A stretch of 64,000 nucleotides of DNA. Source: Calonectria ilicicola. Lineage: Eukaryota > Ascomycota > Sordariomycetes > Hypocreales > Nectriaceae. The position numbers and the translations under genes are program-made. Numbering within the stretch: the first letter of the stretch is position 1; the number at the start of each line of letters is the position of its first letter. The notes below the pieces were generated by a model. The model was not told the origin of the DNA. It made no database searches and worked only from the letters and a program-made list of their open reading frames with translations. Where the stretch lies: positions 3,658,001-3,722,000 of the forward strand of contig CP085829.1 of assembly GCA_020809705.1 (NCBI GenBank), given 5' to 3'. Positions 10,666-21,740 of this stretch are shown one piece after another.

Positions 10666-13600
10666 AGCCGGCTACATTGGCCGAGCCGATTAAACTCGGT
10701 CATTGGCTCACTTGATTCGCTCGCCAAATCAGACAGTGACCGCGATTATCTCGCTGAGTTGCGTGGTAGTCTATCTAGGCTTGATATTTGTGTGAATGAA
10801 AGCATTTCCATATGCCAGAGAGAATCACCGATTGGTTTACTCAAGAGTTACATGGATCAGTGTCGGATTTACACCAAAGTTGTTTACAACTCTTTGTTGA
10901 AAGGTGTCAGCGACGTCTTAGAGGGCGATTCCTCTATGACAGAAGGTAGAAGGCTGGCGATTGAGATTGCTTTTCGAGCAAGACTTTGCCCCAAGCTATC
11001 CCCAGTTTTCTTTCTTGAACAACTGAAGAGATCGCGATGGGAGCATCTTCCAAGTTCGTGGCAAGAACAAATTATCGCGTACGGGGAAGCCACTAGGTCT
11101 CTACAGCAAGCAAGGCGGCTGATTCAAGTTGAGGACAACGACGTCGATTTGCTAAAGGAACTCGAGAATCTGGGTCGGAAAGATTGGAGCCCAGCAGACT
11201 TCCCTGAGTGGCTCTTGTTTGAGTGCGATAGTGGAATAATGATTCGAGACAATCAACAGCGCATTGCAAAGCAGATGATGGATCCTCCCAATTCCCAGAA
11301 TTCTGTAATGCAGCTTAATATGGGAGAAGGAAAGTCTTCAGTCATCGTCCCAATTGTTGCAGCAGCTCTTAGCGATGGCTCACAACTGGTGCGCGTCGTT
11401 GTTGCCAAGCCTCAAGCGAAGCAAATGCTTCATTTCTTGACCTCAAAACTTTCGGGTCTCCTTGATCGTCCCATTTATCAACTGCCCTTTTCACGGTCCA
11501 CTAACATAGGTCCTGCTGAGGCGAGAAAGCTTAAGGGATATATTAAACGCTGCATCAAAGAAGGGGGAGTAATGATGATGCAGCCTAAACATGTGCTATC
11601 CTTCCAATTGATGGGGTTGGATTACGAGGTGAACAAAAAGCCTGAAGTTGCAAAACTACTCCTGAATACACAAAAGTATCTTGACACCAATACGCGAGAT
11701 ATAGTGGATGAGAGCGATGAGAATTTCAACGTTAAATTTGAACTGATCTATACTCTCGGCGAGCAAAGACCAATAATGCACAGCCCTCATCGGTGGCGTC
11801 TGGTTCAAGAAGTACTCAGCTTAGTTGCCAAGTTCTCGTTGGAGGCAAGGAGCGCATTCCCCGAATCATTTGATATTGATGATCAGACCAGTGGGAGATT
11901 TCCAAAAATTAGATTTTTTGCAAGAGGACGGTGGATCTCTTGTTCTTGGTCTGCTTGCAAACTACATTTGCGACCACGGTATGGTCGGCTTCCCCGTGGA
12001 ACGACAAACCAGAGATACAAGAGTCGCAGTACGTCAGTACATCCGCCAATTAAAGCTCTCGTCAGTAGAGATCATGGATGTCGAAAAGAGCCAGTTCTAT
12101 ACTGAGGCGACAATCGACAACATTCTTCTTCTCCGTGGTTTAATCGCAGGTGGCATTCTCGGATTTGTGTTTGGTTGCTGTAGATGGCGTGTCAACTATG
12201 GTACAGATGCCAAAAGGGAGACGAAGACCAGGCTTGCAGTGCCATTCCGAGCCAAGGACAATCCAACCCCACGATTAGAGTTCAGCCACCCAGATGCGTT
12301 GATTATCTACCTGTCTTAGTTATTACTATGCTGGTCTTGAGGATGAAGATTTGTTTACTTCGCTGAGCATGCTCCTTCAGTCACATAGTGCTGACCAAGA
12401 GTACCAAGCATGGGTTTCAAATTCTCCGCAGATTCCACAAGCTTTCCAACGGCTTTCTGGTATTAATATCCGCGATCGTATTCAATGTAAAACTCAAATC
12501 TTTCCTCATTTACGGTTCTCAAAAGGTGCAATTGATTACTTCCTTTCACAAATCGTCCTTGCCAAGGAAATGAGGGAGTTCCCTTACAAACTCACCGCAT
12601 CAGGGTGGGATTTGGGAAAGGCAAAAAGAAACCCAACAACAGGGTTCAGCGGGACGAATGATTCAAGATATGTGCTGCCCTTAGATGTTAAACAACTAGA
12701 TCTTCTGGGCCAGAAACACACCAACGCGTTAGTTCTAGAACATCTCTTGCAGCCGGAGAATGGCATTTCGCTGTACCCCTATCAATCACAGCAGGGATCA
12801 AGTCACGGGGCTCTTCTGAAATTGGTCAAGGACATGGATTCGGACACTCGGGTTATACTTGACGTCGGTGCTCAAGTCATCGAGTTGAATAACTTTGAAT
12901 TCGCCAAAGCTTGGTTGAACACGTACCGTGGAGTCAGAAAGGCCAAAGCCATAATATACTTTAGTGAGAGCGACGAACTCATGGTTCTAGACCGCTTCGG
13001 TAAAACTACAGAACTTCATGATTCTCCTTTTGCGAAACAAATGGACCAATGCCTTGTTTTCCTCGACGAAGCGCACACGAGAGGAACAGACCTGAAGCTC
13101 CCAGATGACTATCGTGCAGCAGTGACTCTGGGTGCAGGCTTAACGAAGGACAAGCTAGTTCAAGGTAATGAATATCATCAAACCTTCAAGTTTTTGATCG
13201 ATATATCGCTAACCTATTTTTAGCATGCATGCGAATGAGAAAGCTCGGAAGGGGCCAATCCGTTACATTTTGTATACCTACCGAGATTCAGTTCAAGATA
13301 TTAAAGCAACGCGGACTACATTCAACCCAGGGAAATATTTCTGTCTCGGACGTGATCCGTTGGGCGATTTCGGAGACTTGGGCAGATCTTCGCCGAGCTG
13401 TACCGTTATGGTTTACCCAAGGGCTCAGATTCAATCGCCAAAAGGCACTTTGGAGCAAACTTGGGGCACTTCCAGAGTCCGAGGCGGAAGAGAGGGTACA
13501 AGGGGCTCGAAAATTCCTCGAAGACGGGTCGGTATCTCTTCGTTCTCGATATCATCCACATGCCCATATGCACACAGTATCTGAGAAGCTCAAAGGTGTC

Positions 13601-14524
13601 GAAACGAACATTTCTGACCATTTCAAGAGTAAATGCTCGCAATTTGGTATCACTGAGTTTGGAATAGAATCTTTCGAGGAAGAAAGGGAGATAGCGCCAG
13701 AAGCCGAGCGAGAATGGCAGATTGAACAACCTCGATCTGTTTTCCCTGCAGAACACAAGGTTCATCCTGGAATTCAGCACTTTGTAAAACAAGGGCAGAT
13801 TCAAGATGAATCGCCAGGATTGCTACCTGCTTTCAAGGCCTTGCGTGGCACAACCGCAGCAGCACATCTCGACCTCGATGAATTTCCAACTGGTCTATAT
13901 GCGTCGGAAGACTTTGCTCAAACGGTTTCCAGACCACAAGCAGGGTTGGATTCGTTCCAGCGACCAGGACAATGGATTCTGTCTAGCAGCACCAATAACG
14001 GCGATGTTAAAGTCCTGGTCATCATTAGCCCGTTTGAGGCCGAGGAACTCTTGCCGGCGATTCAAAACTCCTTGTTTGTTTCACTACATCTATATTCTCC
14101 TCGGACCAAGCTGGAATTTGAGCCCCTGGATCAGCTGGACTTATACACCATTCCATATCGAGATATAAAAAGAGTCATCCCAAGTGGACTCATGATTCAG
14201 CTCAATCTCTTTGCAGGACAAACATATCTGTCCTCTCTTGCTGAATACTCTGAGCTTTGTGACACCCTCGGTTTAGCTTCCCACTATTCTGAAGACAATG
14301 AGCTCGTGGGATCAGATGGCTTTATATCCCCTGGTTCTAGGAACGGAAAACTGGTCAATATCTCGAAGTTTTCTCGGAGTCCTATCAAACTCATGAATAT
14401 TCTCCTGGAAAGCATTCGCCAAAATGGGGACAGCATCGAGAGAACGCACATGGGGAAAATTTTCAACGGGATTGTTTTAACGGATGCTGATTTCAAAAGG
14501 GAGCGGCAACTGGAAGAAATATGA
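10666..14524 (+). pseudogene. Truncated and frameshifted DUF3638/DUF3645 large P-loop protein
   Basis: Three frames together carry one continuous protein resembling the C-terminal third to half of the very large (about 3,000 aa) fungal DUF3638/DUF3645 proteins, which databases often label ubiquitinyl hydrolase-like without proof. Visible parts in order: a Walker A-like NMGEGKSSVI (about 11319-11348), a DESDE motif (about 11707-11721), a DUF3645-type block with PFRAKDNPTPR and HPDALI (about 12241-12304), FLDEAHTRGTDLKLP (about 13060-13105), and ACMRMRKLGRGQSV just after a 59-nt intron (13165-13223, GTAATG..TAG). The frame slips at a run of six T (11914-11919) and again at about 12305-12310. 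The C-terminus at 14524 looks nearly complete. The N-terminal two thirds is missing: upstream DNA turns into repeat-like text near 10666. The retained splice site and long intact stretches suggest recent inactivation. The two slips could be assembly errors, but the truncation would remain. Confidence 0.78.
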
Positions 14525-17193
14525 TACACTGTGAATTATTTAGGACACTCTGAGGCAAATTTAAGGCTACACTCAAGAAATGATTTAGGGATTCTACGGA
14601 AATGGATGTAAATCGACAATAGTTAGCATGTCGGGTGGTTGAGAAAATCGCGATGGAGACGCAAGTGGTAAGGAAACGCATGACAAAGTTCGAGAACTGG
14701 ACAAATAAATATAGAGCTGAAATTTTGGCGACTGCTTTGATAACATGATATCATTTGTTCAGAGCCAAAGGAGTCGACCACTTTTGCACAAGGTGGGGAT
14801 TCCTATGACAATGATTGCAACCCATATTCCGCCATCACCAATTAAACTAGTGCAATGGGCTCCCTGCCCTCCATCACGACTCATATACTCTGAGAAATCG
14901 GGAGAATGTTGAGGCGTAGGGCCATTGGGTAATTGGATTCGTATCTTCGCAGCGGCTCAAGTTGTTGATTTGTAGCCAGACGACGGCTTTGTATTACGGT
15001 ACGTTAGGACGAGTGTCGAGATAATTATGATGCCGCTATGGATCATTTAAAGCCGTTGGGTTACATAATATATATATATTATCGGTGACATCGGGGACAT
15101 CGAGGGCATCGAGGACATCGAGGACATCGAGGGCGAGAATCGATCGGGTAACGGTCGGCAAGCAAACTGATTTTGAGACCTAATGAAAGCTCGAGTTAGT
15201 GGGACTTGAGTCAATCTTCCCAAAGACGATACTTGATGGCAATTTCATTCTCTGCTGCTGGGCCCAGTCGCGTAGTAGTCGTGGTGGTTGAAATCGAGAG
15301 GGTCCGTCTTAGATGTCAGGCTCTTGTTTGCAGCCTCGCGACCTCGCACAATTTGGCCGTCTCGTAAATGGGAGGCACCCCGCACGTAACCAACATATGT
15401 TACAATCTCTCCATGCCATGTTCCTTCTGGAAAATTTGAACATTGGCATCCCTAATCAATTAACTATGGTGGGATTCAATTAAAAAACCCCTGGAAATAG
15501 CCCTGCATCGAGCTGCTTACACAACCAGGCTTGATTGAATGGCGAGAACAAAGCATGCGAAATAGCCTTCTGGAGCATTGCTGCCCGTTGACACGCGAAA
15601 ATCAACAATGGCCCAGCTTTTTATTCTGTGCGGCGCAAATAATAAATCATCTAGAGAATGGGTAATATCTGCAATGGCTGCAAGTCATAACTAATACGTT
15701 GATGTTAGGGCATAATTTAGCTAAAATTACATTATGGGGTAATCATCCAGCGTCGACTTTCAAAACCTAGAAAGGCTTTGTAGGAAGAAGTCCCGTTTCT
15801 TCTTAAATGCTTGGCTACTATTGGCAGCGATTCTCAATTCGAGCAGCTTAACTAGAATGTCATGAAACCACTCCGACGCGACGAAGCTTGCTTACGATCC
15901 ACCAATATCACCACGACCGTATAGAGTCAAAGTATACCCTCCAGAATCCTTGATCAGAAGGTTTTCGACCACAGAGACGCCCGACTCAACTCCAAACTTT
16001 GTCTTTACAGCAGGCGACCCAAGGAATTCTCCAAAAATGGGAAAGGCAAGCGGAGGCAACACGCGTTCGTATGGACGAGATGGCGATTTTTTGGACGATC
16101 ACATCGGCCAATTCCAGGCGCAAGCAAATCAGGAGAAAGCAAAGAATTCAGCCATTATTTTCAATCAAAGACAATCTTTTGTGAGTAAAATACTTTAGAG
16201 CCATTGGAACTTTTGCTCTACTAAGAATTAATAATACAGAATTTCTTAAAAGCCAACAACTCTCATCAGCACATACGTTGTTCATTGTAGGGCGGTCGCA
16301 AAACGTCCACAAAATTCCGATGCCTCCACAAGCCTTCGATCTTTAACTTATGTAAAAGAATTCGAGATCTGACATTTGAATCTTTCCCCTTTGCTCCTTA
16401 TCTCCCTAGAAACGGACATCTGTCGCTGGTGTCAATTAGGGAAGAAAGAAAAGGAGTGCCTTCGTCAATAACTAGGTAAACATCTCGACGGGGGCTTCGA
16501 TGACCAAAACGGAGGACCCTGAGCCTCAAAATTGTTTCGCATCCTCGTTGCTCTGCTGATCACATTCATGAGAACACACCCTTTCCACGTGGCGGAAAAT
16601 CCCGCCAAGCGCAACCAGAGGGGTGAATACGGCTTGGCATCTCCCTTAATGTTTCAGACGACAGAGCAACAAGATCAGAATATCTAAATGGACAACTGCC
16701 CGACATGGTAAACTATGGCCGCTTGGAGATTTACAGCACCGCCCTCACACGCCTCGACTTCAGCCGTATTTAACCCATCGAACAATACAAACGGTTTTTC
16801 TTGCATCCCTTTCCTTCTCCCGGAGTTTGAAGCCAACGCAATGATCCAATGCGTGCTGCCCAGCCAGGGCTGCTAGGTTCCAACAGTGTCGTATCCGACA
16901 CGCGAAACGGCTAATCCTGGAACATAAACACAAAACACCAGGCCCAGCTTGTTTATTTTTTCCCTTTTTTTCCCCATTTGGGTTCTGTACGACTTCGGCG
17001 TTGCCTCGCCAAAATGATTGGCCGTTGGGTCATTGCAGGTTAAGGCGCACTTTTGTCACACTGCCCGCCACATTTATTTTACGGCTGGGACGGTGAGCGC
17101 CCTCAACTTCTTCCCCGCTTGCACTTCGTCTGACATCCTTCCTCCATTTACATATTTCATCAAGTTTCTATCCATCAACCATCCGCATCAGCC
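14525..17193. other. Intergenic region with a short minisatellite
   Basis: No gene is supported. Two overlapping frames near 15950-16198 are open but show no domain or splice partner. A 9-bp minisatellite lies at about 15086-15133. The final 100 bases before 17194 are CT-rich and probably the leader of the next gene. Confidence 0.45.
15086..15133 (+). repeat. Minisatellite, 9-bp unit GACATCGAG, about 5 copies
   Basis: The unit GACATCGAG (with GACATCGGG and GGCATCGAG variants) is repeated about five times in tandem, next to a TATATATATAT tract at 15069-15079. The periodicity is directly visible. Confidence 0.8.
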
Positions 17194-18606
17194 ATGGTTG
17201 GATTCAATGTTGTTCAGAGCCTCGAGACCGAGACGGGCCTGGAACTCAACGGCACCCTCGACCGCCTGATTCGCCTGTCGGAAGAAAGCGACGAGGCGTG
17301 TGACTGGGCCGCCCTGCTGGGTCTTGATGGTATGGTCCTCCTTGTACGTTTGGCTTGTAACCAGAGCGAGCCTTCGGCCACTTGTCATCGAGCTTTGCAC
17401 TGTGTCTACAACGTCCTGCGCGTGTCACAGCCTGTTCGACAGCTGTTTATCGCTGCTAATCTCTTTGAAGATTTGCTCCAACTGTTTGGGGTGAGTTTTG
17501 TTTTTATTTCTCCACGTATATGCCTGTCTTGCTTATATCAAAATAGAGCCAGGAGTACAATGACCGTTGCGTGTCCATGGCAGCAATGCGTGTTTGCTCA
17601 GCCGAACCTAGCTTCAACGTGGCACCCTTTTTTGACGACGGACGTCTCTTCGATATCATCAATGAGGTGGGAGCTTTAAGCCCTTTTCAAATTTGGAACG
17701 ACCATTTGCTAATATTCGCATTGATACAGGGCATCGCTCGCGAGGCCGAGAACGGCACCCTATGCCCGTGCGAACCGATCATAAAGCTCCTCGGCAATAT
17801 CAGAGCCAATCGGAAGTGCGACCGTAACATTGATCAATTGACGCCCTCTTTTCCTTACATCCTTGAGATGTTTGAGCGTTGCCCCGAGATGGACCCTCCG
17901 CTACGAGCACCCATGACGGATCTTATACACTGCCTTGACGCCATTGCATTTGACGAGCTCCCTATGGGCGCGATAGACAAGTTGATGAGAATTCTGCAGG
18001 TATCACACGCCATGGATTTGGATACAGGTTCCGACGTGTCCATGGCACTTGTGTCGCTCCGGGCATTGCTGCGACGTGCATCCCTCGACGTATCCGGGTA
18101 TATCCGCATCCGCGAACACTTCATTCACGGAATGGGGGCGGTGGTCTGGCGTGCAGAAATCCCACTCGAATACCCAAATTATTTCAAACTGGCCACCGAG
18201 GTCAAGCGTTGCTTGTGCAACAGAGACGAGGCTTTGTTTGAAACGTATGGCTCCTTGATCTACCTTATTTGCAGTGGCTGACCATTTGTCTAGGTGGGCA
18301 GCAATGCGCTGGGAAGCTCTTGTGTCCAAGCTCCCATCTGTGGGCGAGGTCGAGATGCTCGATGATTCTGATGACGATCCTGACAGGGATTACGGGTATG
18401 AAGGATCTTCCAGTGAAGATGAAGGTGAAGGTGAAGGTGAAGACGAGGATCAGCACCTCGTGGGTCCGTCCATGGAGACGCCTGGTGGGTTTGATGTCTA
18501 CGAGTCGGCTTCTGACGACTACGATGACAGTGGTGATGAGCGCTCTGATGATGATTCTGGCGCAGGTCTTGCCAACAAGCATGTGGAGGTCAACATCATC
18601 TACTAG
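17194..18606 (+). CDS. Helical-repeat (ARM/HEAT-type) protein with acidic tail; possibly Ric8/synembryn-like
   Basis: Four exons: 17194-17490, 17547-17666, 17730-18244 and 18294-18606, about 414 residues. Three short introns (56, 63 and 49 nt) have GTGAGT, GTGGGA and GTATGG donors with AG acceptors and consistent phases. The third intron removes the stop that ends the apparent frame at 18281. Residues 1 to about 300 are made of Leu-rich helices. The order of features recalls fungal Ric8 (synembryn), the guanine exchange factor and chaperone for G-alpha: a helix pair with CHRALHCVYNVLRVSQPVRQLF, then DPPLRAPMTDLIHCL, then ALVSLRALLRRAS. The C-terminal part does not match what I know of Ric8. 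It is a strongly acidic, Ser/Asp/Glu-rich tail (residues about 325-410) including a GEGEGE repeat. Ric8 identity is therefore tentative; a generic cytosolic armadillo-type scaffold is the safer reading. Confidence 0.7.
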
Positions 18607-18866
18607 GCGATTCTAAAGCATCCGTCAATTAGCATGCTAGATAGGACGTGATGATTTACATTGCATTTGCCTTTGGGAACCCAGCCTAACGATGCCAACC
18701 CCCCTTACTGTAATTTGATGGTATATTTCATGCCATCTCTCCTCCTTCGGCCTTGAGCATAGTGGTCGCACTTGAAGGCAACAAATGCCATGTCGTGACG
18801 CAGTATGCCTTCCCCTCGCTTGCCCATATTGCCACTGACTGGCCTCCAATCATTCAATTGTGACAA

Positions 18867-19211
18867 TTAACCTAGCACGCGGCGAAACATTGGCCAACAG
18901 ACCGAAACCAGCCACTTTACGAGACGGTACGGGCTCATGATCCAAACCTGGACCTGGCTGAGGACGAGATTCTTGCTTCCTGCGCTTGGAGTCGATCTTT
19001 TGCGCGTCGCCATGTATAAAATACCGTCATCATCGTCATCATCATCATCATCCGGGTCGGCCATCGGGTAGGGCCGCGCAAAAAGAGTGACGGGCGTGTT
19101 GCACCAGGGACAGGACGTCGTGCACTGTTCGTGTCAACAAGGGCGCCAAGCGTATCCGCTGTGGAGGCTTACACTATGCATTATGCGCTGGTCGTTTTGC
19201 TGGGATGACAT
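18867..19211 (-). CDS. Small spliced protein with CPWC motif and nine-Asp run
   Basis: Two minus-strand exons, 19211-19173 and 19124-18867, give 98 residues. The 48-nt phase-0 intron has a GTAAGC donor and an AACAG acceptor, and the ATG sits in a good context (ACCATGT). The protein begins MSSQQNDQRIMHS and continues into a CTTSCPWCNTPVTLF segment with three cysteines, two of them as CPWC, which could bind a metal or be redox-active. An uninterrupted run of nine Asp follows, encoded by a GAT/GAC repeat, then a basic stretch and a hydrophobic, Trp-rich C-terminus. I do not recognise a family. Support comes from the matching splice sites and the way exon 1 continues in frame into the Cys motif. 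It lies tail to tail with the preceding helical-repeat gene, 260 bp away. Confidence 0.5.
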
Positions 19212-21740
19212 GGTAACTGTCGTTGGCATGCTTTTGCATCGATTTCCGGCAAGATAGAGTTGCTTCTATAGTCGAATTTTTCGCCGTGTCTTAAATTCTT
19301 AGTCAGGGGTATGCAGACTCTGCGTTTGGTGTTTGCTTTTGGCTGAATTGCGGCATCAAGAAGCTGTCTTCAGGCACCAACTGCGGCTCTTGCCAGCAGT
19401 GCGCCAAACTTCTTCGCTTCTCCTTCCCTCGCTTCGTTCTGGGTACGCATCAGTTCTCTACAACCGCCACTCTACGTTGCTCACCTGCCTTGTCTCTTTA
19501 CCAGTACTTTCCTTCCAACTATTGCATTTCCCCATATCACACGACAAAGGCTTTAACAAAGGCTTCATCGGTCAACATTTCGGCCCCGCAGGTTAAACAA
19601 GCCGAAATTATGGTTGCGCATCGAGAACCTGCACAGCAGCATCTCCACCATCGTGCACGATATAAAGCACGTCTGACATGTCCCTTTTAGTGGTAGTGAA
19701 GCGGCTGCATGGTTTTGCACGGAACCACTTGATATCTGGCTATTTAATGGCCATTCAACCACGTGTCAAAATAATTTCGAGAAACCCCTGAGATCTAGTG
19801 TTCCAGTCCAAAGAAAGAATGCTTTTAGGCAGCCTCGTCTCTTCAACCCTTTGGAGCAGGGAGCCACCGAACTAATCTGAAGACACCCCACAGGTTCTTG
19901 ACTGAGCGAGTCCTCCCTTACTCAAGGAGAGAATGCCCCGATGGGTGATATGAAGATCACCGATCAAGAAGGCATAGCTACGGGGTTCTTTGAACTGATG
20001 CTTGTCAACCAATCTCTTCGTTGTCCAGCTCCAACTCGTCTCCGCATGCGTTCCATAAACGAGAATGCTATATTTAGTCCCAATTACCGACGAGCCGCGT
20101 TGACGATTGCATCCCCTAATACCCTTGGCATCTTATTCTTGTCTGCATATGCCCTCGCTATTCTGTGTGGTGATCTCAAAGGTCCGTATGACTTTCCAGA
20201 AGCGTTTGCAATGCCCCCAGATCCGATCTGACCCGCTAAGAGAAGGATCGTCTACGAAACTGAGATCGCCGATTTATTTTCGACGGGCTCTTCAAGCGAC
20301 ACAAATTCCCATTCTCTATTTTAATACCAGTTCATATGGAGTCGAAATATGGCGAGTAACCTGTACACCACGGTGCCAACCCATCTAACCCACTGATACT
20401 GGCCCTTGGGTTACTTATCCTTCAAGCTGAACTAAGCAATAGAGGAACTATTCTCTGTACTCTTAAATAAGCCAGAAATGCTCGATCAGCAACGAGACCG
20501 ACCAGAAGCCTACAAATAGTGCCCCCTCCCACTCCCCCCCGAGGAAGAGCCTCTGCTACCTAGCCAGTTGCGTATCTCGACTGTCAATTTTCGCGATATC
20601 AAGGTCATGCTGAGTCTCAAACTTTCACAAGAACAGACAAATAGGGGGAGCCTTGGGTTTATGAGTGTTAACGCTCGTGACGCGGCCAGGAGAGGTATGA
20701 TGCGTTCCTTAACTTGAGAGCCAGCCCCCTACATCGTTGTTTAATCGGGTTTTAATTTTTGATGGATAGAATAATATTGGTGCTAACCTTCCAATTCATC
20801 CAGATTCCTTTCGAAGAAAGCAATAATAATTTTTTCGGCTTCTGTACTAAGTTTTATGCACGCTAGCACGCCAACCTCTGCCTTCATTTCGAGCCTGTCT
20901 GAAGTCGCTCCGACTCCGCTCAAGAGATTTTCTGTCTAATGGCCACAGTCGTTCTTTTCTTGCGCAATATGCCATTTTGGAAATACTGAGGATTGCCTTC
21001 AAATACAACTCGATGGTTCATCTCGGCTCACGATGGAGGAAAAGGCGTTTCGGACTCTCGGCTAGGTTACTGGCCGCCATGCGCACATCTCGTCACTCCA
21101 AATATAAGGGTGGTAGAGCCAATGTTTTCTGGCTATTCTCAGAGAGATTGCTGAGCAAGCGACATCTCTAAACAAGTTGAGTGGTCAACAGGGTCTATTT
21201 CCACTGATTTCGAGAAGGGGCTTTGCAATGATGTGCCAGGTCTAAGCAGTTCGACTGATCGAGAACCGAAGTGGAAGATTAGGTCGCTTATGTTGCCGCA
21301 GCGATATGTGCTAGCCTTGCCAAGCGGCTACTCGAGACATGATCACATTGGCCGAGCAGCAAATGTTCCTGAGGTGTCAATGGTGATGCTTAAGAGTATC
21401 ACCTGGCTCCGATGGCAAGTTAGGTAATCCGTTCACACAACTGAGCCGCATACTTCTTTCCTGACCCATATTGCATTATTCAGCCATATTCCCGTCAAAT
21501 ATTGGTTGAAGTGCCCCCAGAGCGAACCTCGCATTAAGCTGAGTATTGTTTAGTCTAGACTTTCTAAACGATTGAATGAGTAAGGGCATTTTACTAATAC
21601 CAATCTACAGCATGGGCGGCTTGGATTAAACCCGTCCCGAAACCCTGACATGTACGTCCCCAAAACCAGACAAGCTGAACAAGTTCATAATTCCTGTGCG
21701 TGGCCCACGCAATTTTCTGCTCGATTTACCCCAAGAGCAG
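19212..21740. other. Gene-free stretch
   Basis: Short open frames (19333-19596, 19941-20231, 20977-21171) show no family resemblance and no splice partners. The sequence is of mixed composition without obvious tandem repeats. Nothing further can be supported. Confidence 0.4.
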
